Source of the DNA: Erwinia sp. 198
GTDB taxonomy: Bacteria > Pseudomonadota > Gammaproteobacteria > Enterobacterales > Enterobacteriaceae
Assembly: GCF_003937915.1 (NCBI RefSeq)
Contig: NZ_RHUM01000003.1
Span: forward strand, 9,985-73,984
Direction: 5' to 3'
DNA: 64,000 nucleotides
The notes under the pieces: model-generated
Told to the model about the DNA's origin: nothing
Seen by the model: the letters and a program-made list of their open reading frames with translations, nothing else
Database searches by the model: none
In this document: positions 47,346-56,124 of the stretch, in pieces
Numbering within the stretch: position 1 is the stretch's first letter
How the letters are laid out: each line of letters opens with the position of its first letter
Program-made: the position numbers and the translations under genes

Positions 47346-48263
47346 TTAGCTCACCAGCATCAGTTCACGATCTTCAATCGTTGGCTTATTGAGCAGCGAC
47401 AGCAGGATATTTTTTACCGCCTGCGCAGAAGGAGAAAGCGGCGAGCGCGCCGAAACGTTCAGCGACAGCGGCAAATTCAGCGTCGGGCTGTTGATGCGCG
47501 CCATCCACGCATCGGCGGAGCTGACCAGCGCACGCGCTGCGGATTCCGGCAGCACGGTGACGCCCATACCGCTGGAGACGGCGGCGGTCAGCGTGGCGAT
47601 CGATTCAATTTCACCGATGATGCGGGCGCTCAGGCGGCGAAGCGAAAATGCTTCATCGACGCGTTTGCGCACGGCGCTGTAGTCGCGCGGCAGAAACAGG
47701 TTCATTTTGGCCACGTCGGCTAAATCGACGTTTTGTCCCGGGCAGTCGGTTGCGCCAACCAGATAAAGTTCTTCTTTCATCAACGGCAGGCTGGTGATGC
47801 CGGCGGACGGCGCGCGGTCGTAAAGTACGGCCATATCAAGCTGACCATCCATCACTTTTTCGTTTAGCGATGCGCCGCTGTTTTCGTGCAGATAAACCAG
47901 CACTTCCGGAAACTGTTCGCGCACGGTTTGCAATAAAGGCATGGTCAGCGAAGAGGCTGCGGTACCCGGTGCCAGACCAATCGAAACCTGGCCGGTCAGC
48001 GTCTGTCCGGCATTGATCACTGCCGTTTGCGCCTGTTCACACTGCCGTAAAATGGTACGGGCGTGGGCGTATAAAATCTTCCCGGCTTCCGTAGGCGTCA
48101 CGCCGCGTTTGGTGCGGATAAGCAGCTGCTGGTCCAGCTCGTTCTCCAGCGTGGCAACCTGCTGACTGAGCGCAGGCTGCGCAATATGCAGCACCTCTGC
48201 GGCCTGGGTCAGGCTACCGATATCGACGATTTTTACAAAATATTTCAGTCGTCTTAAGTTCAT
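47346..48263 (-). CDS. nac: Nitrogen assimilation control protein Nac
   Basis: The protein has 305 aa from the ATG at 48263, the exact family length. It starts NLRRLKYFVKIVDIGSLTQAAEVLHIAQPALSQQVATLENEL. It is a LysR-type regulator that couples sigma-70 genes to nitrogen limitation. A perfect sigma-54 promoter and an NtrC palindrome lie upstream. A GC hairpin (GGCGCGC-TGAC-GCGCGCC, 47316-47333) separates it from cbl. Confidence 0.97.
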   Translation of the reverse strand: MNLRRLKYFVKIVDIGSLTQAAEVLHIAQPALSQQVATLENELDQQLLIRTKRGVTPTEAGKILYAHARTILRQCEQAQTAVINAGQTLTGQVSIGLAPGTAASSLTMPLLQTVREQFPEVLVYLHENSGASLNEKVMDGQLDMAVLYDRAPSAGITSLPLMKEELYLVGATDCPGQNVDLADVAKMNLFLPRDYSAVRKRVDEAFSLRRLSARIIGEIESIATLTAAVSSGMGVTVLPESAARALVSSADAWMARINSPTLNLPLSLNVSARSPLSPSAQAVKNILLSLLNKPTIEDRELMLVS

Positions 48264-48336
48264 TTTGCCTCCGTCACGGAACGTCATTGTTACTGGCGCT
48301 AAAAGATAAGTTTTTACTCTGGTGCGGGTTAATAAT

Positions 48337-48352
48337 TGCAAGTGACGTGCCA
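48337..48352 (-). promoter_or_regulatory. Sigma-54 promoter of nac
   Basis: On the - strand: TGGCAC-GTCAC-TTGCA, an exact match to the -24/-12 consensus TGGCAC-N5-TTGCA. It is 74 bases before the nac ATG. Confidence 0.92.
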
Positions 48353-48471
48353 GAAACTTCCGGCTGCGCTTTCAGCCCATTTGTTTCAGGCTAACCGCAG
48401 GTAAAATAAGAGAATCTGATTACCCCTAAAGGAGTAACACTTTTTTTAATGCCTTCACCGGCCGCCTTGCC

Positions 48472-48488
48472 TGCACCGATGAGGTGCA
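48472..48488 (-). promoter_or_regulatory. NtrC binding site upstream of nac
   Basis: TGCACCGATGAGGTGCA is a perfect dyad matching the NtrC consensus TGCACC-N5-GGTGCA. It sits about 120 bases upstream of the -24 element, a normal enhancer distance. Confidence 0.88.
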
Positions 48489-48580
48489 AAATATGCTGTC
48501 AGGCTGTGCATGGTAACGTTTACATAGCATAAAAAGACGGCGACCGGGCGAAGTACAGGAGCCGGCCTGGCCCCTGCTGA

Positions 48581-49609
48581 CTAGCGCTTTTTACGATTGC
48601 GGTACATATCCACCGACACGGCGCTGACAATAATAATGCCTTTGATAATGTCCTGAATGTAGGCGTCCACGCCAACAAAGGTAAAGCCGCTCTTAATCAG
48701 CCCTAAAATCACCGCGCCGATCAGCGTACCTGTAATCCGCCCGACGCCGCCCATCAGGCTGCTGCCGCCAATGACCGCCGCGGCAATCGCATCCAGCTCG
48801 TAGGACATCCCCATGCTGGACTGGCCGCTGCTGACGCGCGCCGCCAGCACCACGCCAGCCAGGCCGGACAGCCCGCCCGCGAGGGTATAAACAATCACCA
48901 GATATTTATTGACGTTAATCCCGGAAACTTTCGCCGAGGTCATATTGCCGCCAATGGCGTAAACGTACTTGCCGTAGCGGGTGTGTTTCAGCGCGATATG
49001 GAAGATGACCGCGACCACCAGGAAGATAACCACCGGCATTGCGCCCTGGCCGATGGCGGTAAAACTGTCGGAAAGGAAGCTAATCGGGTTGCCCTGCGTG
49101 TAGTATTGCGCCAGCCCCCGCGCAGAAACCATCATTCCCAGCGTGGCGATAAAAGGCGGAATACCGGTTTTAGTGATCAGCGCGCCGTTGACCACCCCGC
49201 AAAGCAATCCTACGCCGACCCCGGCTACAATCGGCACCGCAGCAGGCATGTTCACCAGCGACGGGAACATCGGGGAGAGGCTGTCGGAGGTTTGCGCCAG
49301 GCTTGCCGCCACTACGGCGGTTAAAGCAATGACCGAGCCGGATGAGAGATCGATCCCCGTAGTGATAATCACCTGGGTCACGCCAACCGCGATAATGCCG
49401 ATGATGGCGACCTGCAAAATAATCAGCACCAGCCGGTTTGGATTGAGTAAAAACGATTGATCGCGCACGTACCAGCCCGCCGCTTCAAATATCAGCGCGA
49501 TGGCGACCATAACGATAAAAATGCCGGTATCCTTTGGCATCCTCCCCTTAAAAGTGCTTAAAAACGTTGCCGAAGACGGCTGTTGGCCACTCATTTTTAC
49601 GTCGCTCAT
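48581..49609 (-). CDS. Ribose-type sugar ABC transporter permease
   Basis: The protein has 342 aa. It has eight to ten hydrophobic segments of the BPD_transp_2 family, with GIDLSSGSVIALTAVVAAS, IPPFIATLGMMVSARGLAQYYTQG and AAAVIGGSSLMGGVGRITGTLIGA, typical of RbsC/inositol-type permeases. It is the last gene of a leftward operon binding protein - ATPase - permease, 11 bases after the ATPase gene. The sugar is not evident. Confidence 0.9.
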   Translation of the reverse strand: MSDVKMSGQQPSSATFLSTFKGRMPKDTGIFIVMVAIALIFEAAGWYVRDQSFLLNPNRLVLIILQVAIIGIIAVGVTQVIITTGIDLSSGSVIALTAVVAASLAQTSDSLSPMFPSLVNMPAAVPIVAGVGVGLLCGVVNGALITKTGIPPFIATLGMMVSARGLAQYYTQGNPISFLSDSFTAIGQGAMPVVIFLVVAVIFHIALKHTRYGKYVYAIGGNMTSAKVSGINVNKYLVIVYTLAGGLSGLAGVVLAARVSSGQSSMGMSYELDAIAAAVIGGSSLMGGVGRITGTLIGAVILGLIKSGFTFVGVDAYIQDIIKGIIIVSAVSVDMYRNRKKR

Positions 49610-49620
49610 GGTTTCAGCCC

Positions 49621-51105
49621 TTATTCAGACGCCAGTGACAAAATGGATTCCTGATCGGCCTCTTCTTTATTGAGGATGCCGGTGATGCGGCCGCCGTGCA
49701 TGACCATTACCCGATCGCTCATGCCGAGTATTTCCGGCAGCTCAGAAGAAACCATAATGATGGCGACGCCGCGATTCGCCAGTTCGCTGATTAGCCGGTA
49801 AATTTCCGCTTTCGCGCCCACATCGATGCCGCGCGTCGGCTCGTCCAGGATCAGGACTTTGGGCTGGGCCAGCAGCCAGCGGGCGATCAGCACCTTTTGC
49901 TGGTTGCCGCCGCTGAGGTTATTGATAATTTGATCCATAGTGGGCGTTTTGATGTTCAGGCGGCGGATCTGCTCCATGCAGTCCTTAGCCATCTGGATAT
50001 GGCTGACGAAACCCGCCCGGCTGCTATATTCCGGCATATTGACGATGCTCATGTTTTCCATTACCGACAGCACCAGAAACAGACCGGACTTTTTACGATC
50101 TTCGGTAAGAAAAGCCAGCCCCTTTTCTATCGCCGTGGCAGGCGAATCTATCTTTACCGGCACGCCGTCAATCAGGATTTCGCCGCCGTCGGGGCTTGTC
50201 ATGCCAAACAGGCTTTCCATCACCTCGCTGCGGCCCGCGCCGACCAGCCCTGCCACGCCCAGAATTTCACCACGGCGCACGCCGAAGCTGACGTCGTGAA
50301 ACACACCTTTACGCTGTAAATGGCGTACCGTCAGCACCTCTTCACCAATGGCCGTGTTGAACTTAGGAAAAAGCTGGGTCAGCTCGCGTCCGACCATCTG
50401 GGTAATCAGCGACTGCCGCGTATAGTCCGCCGTTGCGCTGCTGCCGACCCAGGCACCGTCGCGAAATACGCTGACCTCATCGGTAATCGCAAAGATTTCA
50501 TCCATTTTATGGCTGATATAGATGATGGCTTTACCCTGCTCTCTGAGATCGCGGATGATAGCGAAAAGATGCGAAACCTCGGTTTCGGTCAGCGCGGAGG
50601 TTGGCTCATCCATAATCACCACATCCGCATTCCAGGATACGGCTTTAGCGATCTCTACCATTTGCTGCGAGGCGATGCTCAGCTCGCCTACCAGCGCCTC
50701 AGGCGCAAGACGAATGTTTAGTCTGGTTAACAGCTCGCGAGTCTGGCGATTAAGGCTGCCGTGATCGACAAAGCCGTATTTCATCGGCTCGCGGCCCAGC
50801 CAGATGTTTTCCGCCACCGTCATACAGGGCACCAGGTTAAGCTCCTGGTGGATCATCGAAATGCCTGCGCGCAGCGCGTCCAGCGTGTCCTGAAACGCTA
50901 CCGCCTCGCCCCTGACGCGGATTAAGCCTTCATCCGGACGATAAATCCCTATCAGGCATTTCATCAGCGTGGATTTTCCGGCGCCGTTTTCGCCCATCAG
51001 CGCGTGAACGCTGCCGGGCCTGACCCGTAAAGAGACGTTGCTCAGTGCCTTTACGCCAGGGAAAAACTTGCTGATGCCTTCGGCTTCAAGTGCATATGCG
51101 GTCAT
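49621..51105 (-). CDS. Ribose-type sugar ABC transporter ATPase (two ATPase domains)
   Basis: The protein has 494 aa, RbsA/MglA type. The first domain has Walker [11 protein letters not shown]-loop, [14 protein letters not shown] and Walker [14 protein letters not shown]. The second has the degenerate Walker [10 protein letters not shown], the signature [10 protein letters not shown] and [15 protein letters not shown] degenerate second P-loop is normal for this family. It energises import with the adjoining permease. Confidence 0.95.
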   Translation of the reverse strand: MTAYALEAEGISKFFPGVKALSNVSLRVRPGSVHALMGENGAGKSTLMKCLIGIYRPDEGLIRVRGEAVAFQDTLDALRAGISMIHQELNLVPCMTVAENIWLGREPMKYGFVDHGSLNRQTRELLTRLNIRLAPEALVGELSIASQQMVEIAKAVSWNADVVIMDEPTSALTETEVSHLFAIIRDLREQGKAIIYISHKMDEIFAITDEVSVFRDGAWVGSSATADYTRQSLITQMVGRELTQLFPKFNTAIGEEVLTVRHLQRKGVFHDVSFGVRRGEILGVAGLVGAGRSEVMESLFGMTSPDGGEILIDGVPVKIDSPATAIEKGLAFLTEDRKKSGLFLVLSVMENMSIVNMPEYSSRAGFVSHIQMAKDCMEQIRRLNIKTPTMDQIINNLSGGNQQKVLIARWLLAQPKVLILDEPTRGIDVGAKAEIYRLISELANRGVAIIMVSSELPEILGMSDRVMVMHGGRITGILNKEEADQESILSLASE

Positions 51106-51117
51106 GATGCACCCCGG

Positions 51118-52035
51118 CTATTTCTGGTTCAGGCTGGTAAACTTCGCCATGTTTTCTTTGGTGATCAGCTGGAAAGGGATATCGACGTCTGATTCCACGC
51201 TTTCGCCTTTCGCCAGCTTCACCGCCGCCTGTACCGCGCCCTCACCCTGGCCTTTCGCATCCTGAAAGACGGTGGCAACCATTTTGCCGTTTTTGATCAT
51301 TTGCAGCGCGTCCGGCGTGCCGTCAACGCCCGCTACCAGCACATGGCTGCTATTTTTGCCCAGCGCCTGAAGCGCGCCAATCGCCATTTCGTCGTTATTG
51401 GCAGCGATCGCCTGAATATCGTCACCGGCAGTGAGCCAGTTGCTGACCACATCTACCGCATCGTTACGCATAAACTTCGCGGTTTGCTCCTGAACGATTT
51501 TCAAACCGGGATATTTCGCGACAATCTCCTTTACGCCTTTAGTCCGTTCACGCGTCGATTCATTGGCCAAATCGCCTAACAGGATGGCGACGTTGCCTCG
51601 ATAATTCATTTGCTTAGCCAGTGCTTCCATCTGCAAACGTCCCGCCAGCTGCGAATTGGAACCCACATAGGCCATTTTTCCCGTCAGTTCGGCTGCGGGA
51701 CGGCGGTTGATAAATATCAGCGGGATGCCCGCTTTGCTGGCCTGATCCATGATCGGTTTAACCGCATTGGTGTCGACCGGATTGACGATAATGGCGTCCA
51801 CGTCCTGCCCGATAAAGTTCTGCACCTGCTGTAGCTGCTGGGAAACATCGTTTTTGGCGTCTTCTACCTGTCCTTTAACGTTTTCTTTTTGAAGTTCTTT
51901 TTGCATAGAGTTGCGAACGATGGTGAGAAAGTTGTCGTCAAACAGCGCCATTGAGATCCCAATCTGGAGATCTTTTGCCAGCGCGACAGCGGGCAGCGAA
52001 CAGACCAACAGTAACCCTGCAACGAATTTTTTCAT
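51118..52035 (-). CDS. Periplasmic sugar-binding protein (Peripla_BP_4)
   Basis: The protein has 305 aa. It has a Sec signal at about 1-20 (ending AVALA-K), then LQIGISMALFDDNFLTIVRNSMQ and the pentose/inositol-binding pattern DAIIVNPVDTNAV, IPLIFINRRP, VAGVDGTPDAL. Binding-pocket style suggests an inositol, rhizopine or pentose ligand rather than glucose; this is a guess. It is the first gene of the operon. Confidence 0.9.
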   Translation of the reverse strand: MKKFVAGLLLVCSLPAVALAKDLQIGISMALFDDNFLTIVRNSMQKELQKENVKGQVEDAKNDVSQQLQQVQNFIGQDVDAIIVNPVDTNAVKPIMDQASKAGIPLIFINRRPAAELTGKMAYVGSNSQLAGRLQMEALAKQMNYRGNVAILLGDLANESTRERTKGVKEIVAKYPGLKIVQEQTAKFMRNDAVDVVSNWLTAGDDIQAIAANNDEMAIGALQALGKNSSHVLVAGVDGTPDALQMIKNGKMVATVFQDAKGQGEGAVQAAVKLAKGESVESDVDIPFQLITKENMAKFTSLNQK

Positions 52036-52507
52036 GATAGAGCCCTTTTGTGATTAGCTTGTGCGGCTGGCTGGACCTCGAATGAAAGATATCTTTTACA
52101 TTCACACAACTTCACCGGCGCCTGGAGAACATATTTAAGCGGTAATAAGGCAATTACTCGGCCAGATCCCTCCCGGGGATTCATGATAATTATCAAAGTA
52201 TTAATTTAATTTTCCAGCGTTTACCTTGCCGACACATAGCGGTCGGCTTATTTATCAGTGCAATTGTTCCATAATTAAAATTTTTGAAACTTTTTACATA
52301 AAAGCACCGAAACGCACGTTTTAAAAATGCCAAATAATAAAATTTTGACACACCTCTAACATCAGCAAGGCATTCGCCGTAAAGTGCGATCTGGCGCAAG
52401 AGATTGAATTTTGCCCGAACGGGCGAGAAACAGAGCGGGTTGCTGATTTTGCGGTCGAACGCGCGGGAAAATCGCATTCGGCCTTTGACACGCCCGGATG
52501 CGGCCGT
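52036..52507. promoter_or_regulatory. Upstream region of the sugar ABC operon
   Basis: No gene is supported. A short dyad (ATCCC-N5-GGGAT, about 52168-52182) may be a regulator site. The next tRNA promoter begins at 52485. Confidence 0.35.
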
Positions 52508-52513
52508 TACTAT
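52485..52513 (+). promoter_or_regulatory. tRNA-Asn promoter (copy 2)
   Basis: TTGACA-N17-TACTAT. From the -10 box onward the sequence is identical to copy 1, while the -35 flank and spacer differ. Confidence 0.85.
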
Positions 52514-52532
52514 GCGCCCCATCGAAACCGAT

Positions 52533-52608
52533 TCCTCTGTAGTTCAGTCGGTAGAACGGCGGACTGTTAATCCGTATGTCACTGGTTCGAGTCCAGTCAG
52601 AGGAGCCA
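52533..52608 (+). tRNA. tRNA-Asn (GUU), copy 2
   Basis: 76 bases, identical to copy 1. The 25 bases before and about 45 after are also identical to copy 1 except one base, so the two loci were duplicated or gene-converted recently. Confidence 0.99.
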
Positions 52609-52616
52609 TATTTAAG

Positions 52617-52649
52617 AAGCCCGCTTAAGGAAACTTAAGCGGGCTTTTT
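52617..52649 (+). terminator. tRNA-Asn copy 2 terminator
   Basis: AGCCCGCTTAAG-GAAA-CTTAAGCGGGCT, then T4-5. Confidence 0.92.
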
Positions 52650-52730
52650 GCTGGATTAAACCCCATCAGGCTTTCGCAGAACTGTGGGTTGACACCTTAG
52701 CGCACCATTTTTCTACGCGCTGCGTTTTTT

Positions 52731-53351
52731 TCAGCAAGGTCTGATAATTAAACAGGCCGCACCCCAGGCGCCCTCACTGCCTTCATCATGGATATCGGAA
52801 ATAATCTGTTCGACCCGGTAACGATCGGAGATATTTTCGCTGACATAGGTTTCTACTCGTTCGAATTTATTCAGTACTTTCTGCGCCCCGCTGAGCAATT
52901 CGCCATCTGCTGCCGAATAATAGTAAGCAAATACGCCAAATTTTATGGATGAGGCGTCGCGGTTAATAGAAAGTACTGAGGTTATCCTTTCAATATCGTG
53001 ATACCAGCCCGACGGGCCGCCCGGCTGGTTTTTGACTTCGATTACCGCTCGCGGCTGGGCTTTTCCCCACCACAGCAGAAGATCGAAACGGCCGCTCAAA
53101 CGCGCCTTAACCGGCTTTGGCCCCGGCGCTACCGCGCCAGCGTGATCCATTGAGCTAAACCCATTGCTTTCAAGCGTCACGAATTTAGCGCCCGGCATGT
53201 CGCTTAGCGCTTTGGCAATATAGGTAGTGAGCATATATTCCGCAGCTGTCCAGACCCAGTATCCACCGGACATTTGGCGATAATCTTCATGCGCTTTTTC
53301 TATACCTGAAATGATAGCGCCACTAATTGTTTCAGTTGAAACGACAGCCAT
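52731..53351 (-). CDS. PD-(D/E)XK nuclease-like protein of unknown function
   Basis: The protein has 206 aa. RFDLLLWWG...RAVIEVKNQ gives Asp90 - 14 residues - Glu105-Val-Lys107, the D...ExK core of restriction-endonuclease-like folds. An upstream helix with Glu38 (WTAAEYMLTTYIAKAL) could give the extra acidic ligand. It has no membrane segment or methylase partner. It lies between two asn tRNAs, a common place for defence genes. A role as nuclease or defence effector is inference. Confidence 0.55.
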   Translation of the reverse strand: MAVVSTETISGAIISGIEKAHEDYRQMSGGYWVWTAAEYMLTTYIAKALSDMPGAKFVTLESNGFSSMDHAGAVAPGPKPVKARLSGRFDLLLWWGKAQPRAVIEVKNQPGGPSGWYHDIERITSVLSINRDASSIKFGVFAYYYSAADGELLSGAQKVLNKFERVETYVSENISDRYRVEQIISDIHDEGSEGAWGAACLIIRPC

Positions 53352-54098
53352 TTGGTCATCCTTATTAAAAAAAAGGATAAGCCTATACCGCAGAGCCGAT
53401 TTCTATGCCCTTAATAACGTTAATTATTAACCTTAGTTCGAAGCTTAAAGATAAACCTTTACGGGAAATTTTGTCATAATGCCTATTCTTTAGCCAGCGC
53501 TGTGTTTTTTATTTATTTTTGGCACCCGAACGGTGAACTTATTTTTTTGCTTATATTTGAATTAGCTGCATCTAAAAATCACATTTCTCCTTTGATAGTC
53601 TGCTGCGTCTTCGTTATGGATAGCTATTCCAGATAGTGACCGGTTCTTTGGCATCTGCTTGTGTTGCTCAAAAATCGGTAAGCCCAGCGGCAGGAAGGTA
53701 AGAGGTTAAGCATTCTCTCGTTAGCAGAGTGATAGCTGGCTTGCAGACTGGATGATTTATAAACCTGGTTTCGCGCCCAGTATGCCGCTCCTGAATGAAT
53801 TTATACTGTTCAGTGTTGTTCATCCCGATATTCCTCTGGCAAGTAGCCGTTGATGGGACGCTGGCTGGCAGTGACGCTGCCGGAAAGTTAACCGGCAAAC
53901 TGGCAGAGCCGGGCCAGACAACGCCCCTTTATCAACGCGACTATTTTAACCTCATCACATCTGCTCGCTATTGTTCCATAGCTTAAGGAACCAGGCGGTT
54001 TTTCCGTTCACTTACTCTTTCTTACCTTGCAGTAAAGCCGGACCGGGCTGCCCTTGCCTTGCCGGTTTGCTACCCGAAGCAAATAAAAAGGAAGATTT
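53352..54098. promoter_or_regulatory. Region upstream of the chaperone/effector operon
   Basis: No gene is supported; short frames at 53668 (-) and 53795 (+) lack ribosome sites. The 3' part contains the hrp box (53987-54014). The region near 53400-53600 is AT-rich. Confidence 0.5.
53987..54014 (+). promoter_or_regulatory. HrpL-dependent hrp box
   Basis: GGAACC (53987-53992), 15 bases, then TCACTTA (54008-54014). The consensus is GGAACC-N15/16-CCACNNA; only the first C differs. It is 85 bases before the chaperone start in the right direction. HrpL sigma factor drives hrp/effector genes in Erwinia, Pantoea and Pseudomonas. Confidence 0.75.
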
Positions 54099-54527
54099 AT
54101 GTCAACATCCTTAAGCAGTGCTCTTATTCCCTTGTTCAATTACCTCAGGCTAACGCCTGAGGTACGGGGCGATGAAGAAGCCTTTGAGTTAGTGATGTGG
54201 TCGGATTTATCGCTGCGGCTTTTGCATTATCCCGGTAACCACATCACCTTTAGCTGCCTGCTACCTTTCAGAACGGCTGATGACATCACCACTGAGCTTC
54301 TCTGGGAATTTCTGCAGGCAAATTTGATGAATGAAGATTTCCCTCCCATTGTGCTGGCGGCTTCGGCAAACAGTAACGAGATAGTGGTATGGTCACGTTT
54401 GCCAATGAACGCGGCAGATCCTCAGGCCCTGATTGCGCTATACGAAAATATCGCTTTTTATACTCATGCGCTGGGACAGCGTCTGGGCATCATCAGCCAG
54501 CGCCTTCCTGATGAAGTGGGAGCCTGA
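54099..54527 (+). CDS. CesT-type type III secretion chaperone
   Basis: The protein has 142 aa, small and acidic, with the Tir-chaperone-like pattern of alternating strands and helices (FELVMWSDLSLRLLHYPGNHITFSCLLPF...FLQANLM...IVLAASANSNEIVVWSRLP...LYENIAFYTHALGQRL). This resembles DspF/ShcA-type class I chaperones that hold effector N-termini. AAGGAAG precedes the ATG. The next gene begins two bases after its stop. It is identified by fold pattern and context, not by close homology. Confidence 0.7.
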   Translation: MSTSLSSALIPLFNYLRLTPEVRGDEEAFELVMWSDLSLRLLHYPGNHITFSCLLPFRTADDITTELLWEFLQANLMNEDFPPIVLAASANSNEIVVWSRLPMNAADPQALIALYENIAFYTHALGQRLGIISQRLPDEVGA

Positions 54528-54529
54528 TT

Positions 54530-55489
54530 ATGATGCGTATATTTTCTTCTGGCAGCAGCCGCCAGACTCAGCAGAGCCAGCCCGCTCATCAGAGCCTCAG
54601 CGCGACACAAATGCAGGCATCCGGCCCCTTTCAGCATCAGGTCAGGGTAGTTTCACCACAAACGCTGCAAAGCATGGATCTGGCGGCGCAAGTTCAACAG
54701 GAAGTGCGTACGCAATTAGGGCGCGGTGGTAATCAGTGGTTGCCGCTTGTTGCCGATAAGGGAGAAAGTGCAATGCGCGGTATTATGGCCGTGCGCGCTA
54801 CGGACCGTTTTAGTCATGAAGCCAGTGAGCGCTTTATACAACGGTTTCCTGACGCGGCGACAGGCCTGGATCGTGCTTATGCAAGTGGACACAGCGTCCT
54901 GAAAGTACAGGGAGCACATTGTCAGGGATTTGCCGATCTGGCCTACACGCATGTGGCAGCCAGAGGAGCCAATAAGCCCGTGTTTAATACTCTCTACAAT
55001 AATGACCATGTGCTGGTGCTGTTAGGTGACAAACGTCAGGAAGATCCGGTAGTGCTTGATGCCTGGCAACATCTGCCTATTGTGACCACGCTGGATAACA
55101 GCAAGCTCGATCCAGGCAGGCTTGACGTTATCCAACAGCGAAACGATCCCCGCCCCGATCCGCACGCCCAGTGGGCGCTGCGCCATGTCCGTACCATGCC
55201 AATGGCGGAGATTGAGGATATATTAACCTCGACTACCTATCCGCCGGTGGGGAAAAAGTTTGTCAAACATATGGTAGAAAGCGCGCGAGCAAACGAACCA
55301 GGACGTTATGACGTACGCTCGCTGGCGAAAGATCCCAGTACCCGCTTCACTGACGATCCCGCCCGGGCGGCGAAGCCTTTTGACGTCATGTCTGCGTCAT
55401 CCCTGTCCAGTGCCCGACGAACGATTGAGAAATATGAACAGGCTGCAGCTGCCGATCCCGGAGGCTATGGCAAGGCAAAGCGTTTCTGA
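54530..55489 (+). CDS. Putative type III effector with Cys-His-Asp triad
   Basis: The protein has 319 aa. The first 49 residues have no Asp or Glu, about 20% Ser, an aliphatic residue at position 4 and many Gln, the known signature of HrpL-class effectors. The central domain has VQGAHCQGFADLAY (Cys131), YNNDHVLVLLGD (His160) and VVLDAW (Asp177), the order and spacing of papain/transglutaminase-like enzymes, as in HopX/AvrPphE-type effectors. GGGAG lies seven bases before the ATG. The family is unassigned. Confidence 0.7.
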   Translation: MMRIFSSGSSRQTQQSQPAHQSLSATQMQASGPFQHQVRVVSPQTLQSMDLAAQVQQEVRTQLGRGGNQWLPLVADKGESAMRGIMAVRATDRFSHEASERFIQRFPDAATGLDRAYASGHSVLKVQGAHCQGFADLAYTHVAARGANKPVFNTLYNNDHVLVLLGDKRQEDPVVLDAWQHLPIVTTLDNSKLDPGRLDVIQQRNDPRPDPHAQWALRHVRTMPMAEIEDILTSTTYPPVGKKFVKHMVESARANEPGRYDVRSLAKDPSTRFTDDPARAAKPFDVMSASSLSSARRTIEKYEQAAAADPGGYGKAKRF

Positions 55490-55730
55490 ATACGGTATCA
55501 GTGAACGGCGCTTTACGCCTGCGTAAGTGCGCCTGCATCCGACCTTGTCTGAGTAAAAATTTACTCGTCGGCCGGTCGTTTACGACACACTTGTAGCAAC
55601 CTGCAGCATGGCAGAAGAAATGTTTTTGGTCTTATCTCAGGATCAGTGATGAGGAACGCCTTCTAACCTGCGGAATTTTCAACAAAATGCTGATTTATTC
55701 AGCAGCCAGTTAAAAAGGTGCAATCAGGCT

Positions 55731-55759
55731 TTGACATCCTTCTGCCCTCTGGATATTAT
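55731..55759 (+). promoter_or_regulatory. tRNA-Asn promoter (copy 3)
   Basis: TTGACA-N17-TATTAT followed by GCGCCCG. Confidence 0.85.
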
Positions 55760-55776
55760 GCGCCCGTTCCAACAAT

Positions 55777-55852
55777 TCCTCTGTAGTTCAGTCGGTAGAA
55801 CGGCGGACTGTTAATCCGTATGTCACTGGTTCGAGTCCAGTCAGAGGAGCCA
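55777..55852 (+). tRNA. tRNA-Asn (GUU), copy 3
   Basis: 76 bases, identical in the mature part to copies 1 and 2. The leader differs (CCAACAAT instead of CGAAACCGAT), and the trailer hairpin is a diverged version, so this is an older copy. Confidence 0.99.
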
Positions 55853-55860
55853 GATTTAAG

Positions 55861-55893
55861 AAGCCCGCTTAAAGAAATTTAAGCGGGCTTTTT
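55861..55893 (+). terminator. tRNA-Asn copy 3 terminator
   Basis: AAGCCCGCTTAAA-GAAA-TTTAAGCGGGCTT, then T-run. Confidence 0.92.
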
Positions 55894-56124
55894 GCATTGA
55901 TGTTTACCATAGCGTTTAAACGTGAAGGCTTTTATCGTTTTGTGCATTTATTATTTACCTGCAACGGCCCGTTGCGAAAATATTCTTTCTTAGCAGGCCG
56001 GGTCTATTTCGGCTTCGCCGGGTAAATTCGCCGACGCACAGCTTTTCCGTGAAAAGAGAAAGGCCATGCGCTGGCTGAACAACTCAAGCGATATTGCCTT
56101 GTCCTGCTGGCTCTCCTGTTCTGG

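Larger units (their letters stand above)
48264..48580. promoter_or_regulatory. nac upstream region
   Basis: 317 bases holding the sigma-54 promoter and NtrC enhancer; no gene. The part near 48500-48580 lies between the nac enhancer and the end of the leftward ABC permease gene. Confidence 0.7.

Noticed and set aside
32249..52608. The whole interval between tRNA-Asn copies 1 and 2 as one integrated island
   Set aside because: No integrase or excision genes are seen, and nac-cbl are core genes found beside asn tRNAs in Escherichia. Acquired genes are scattered within, so a single element is not supported.
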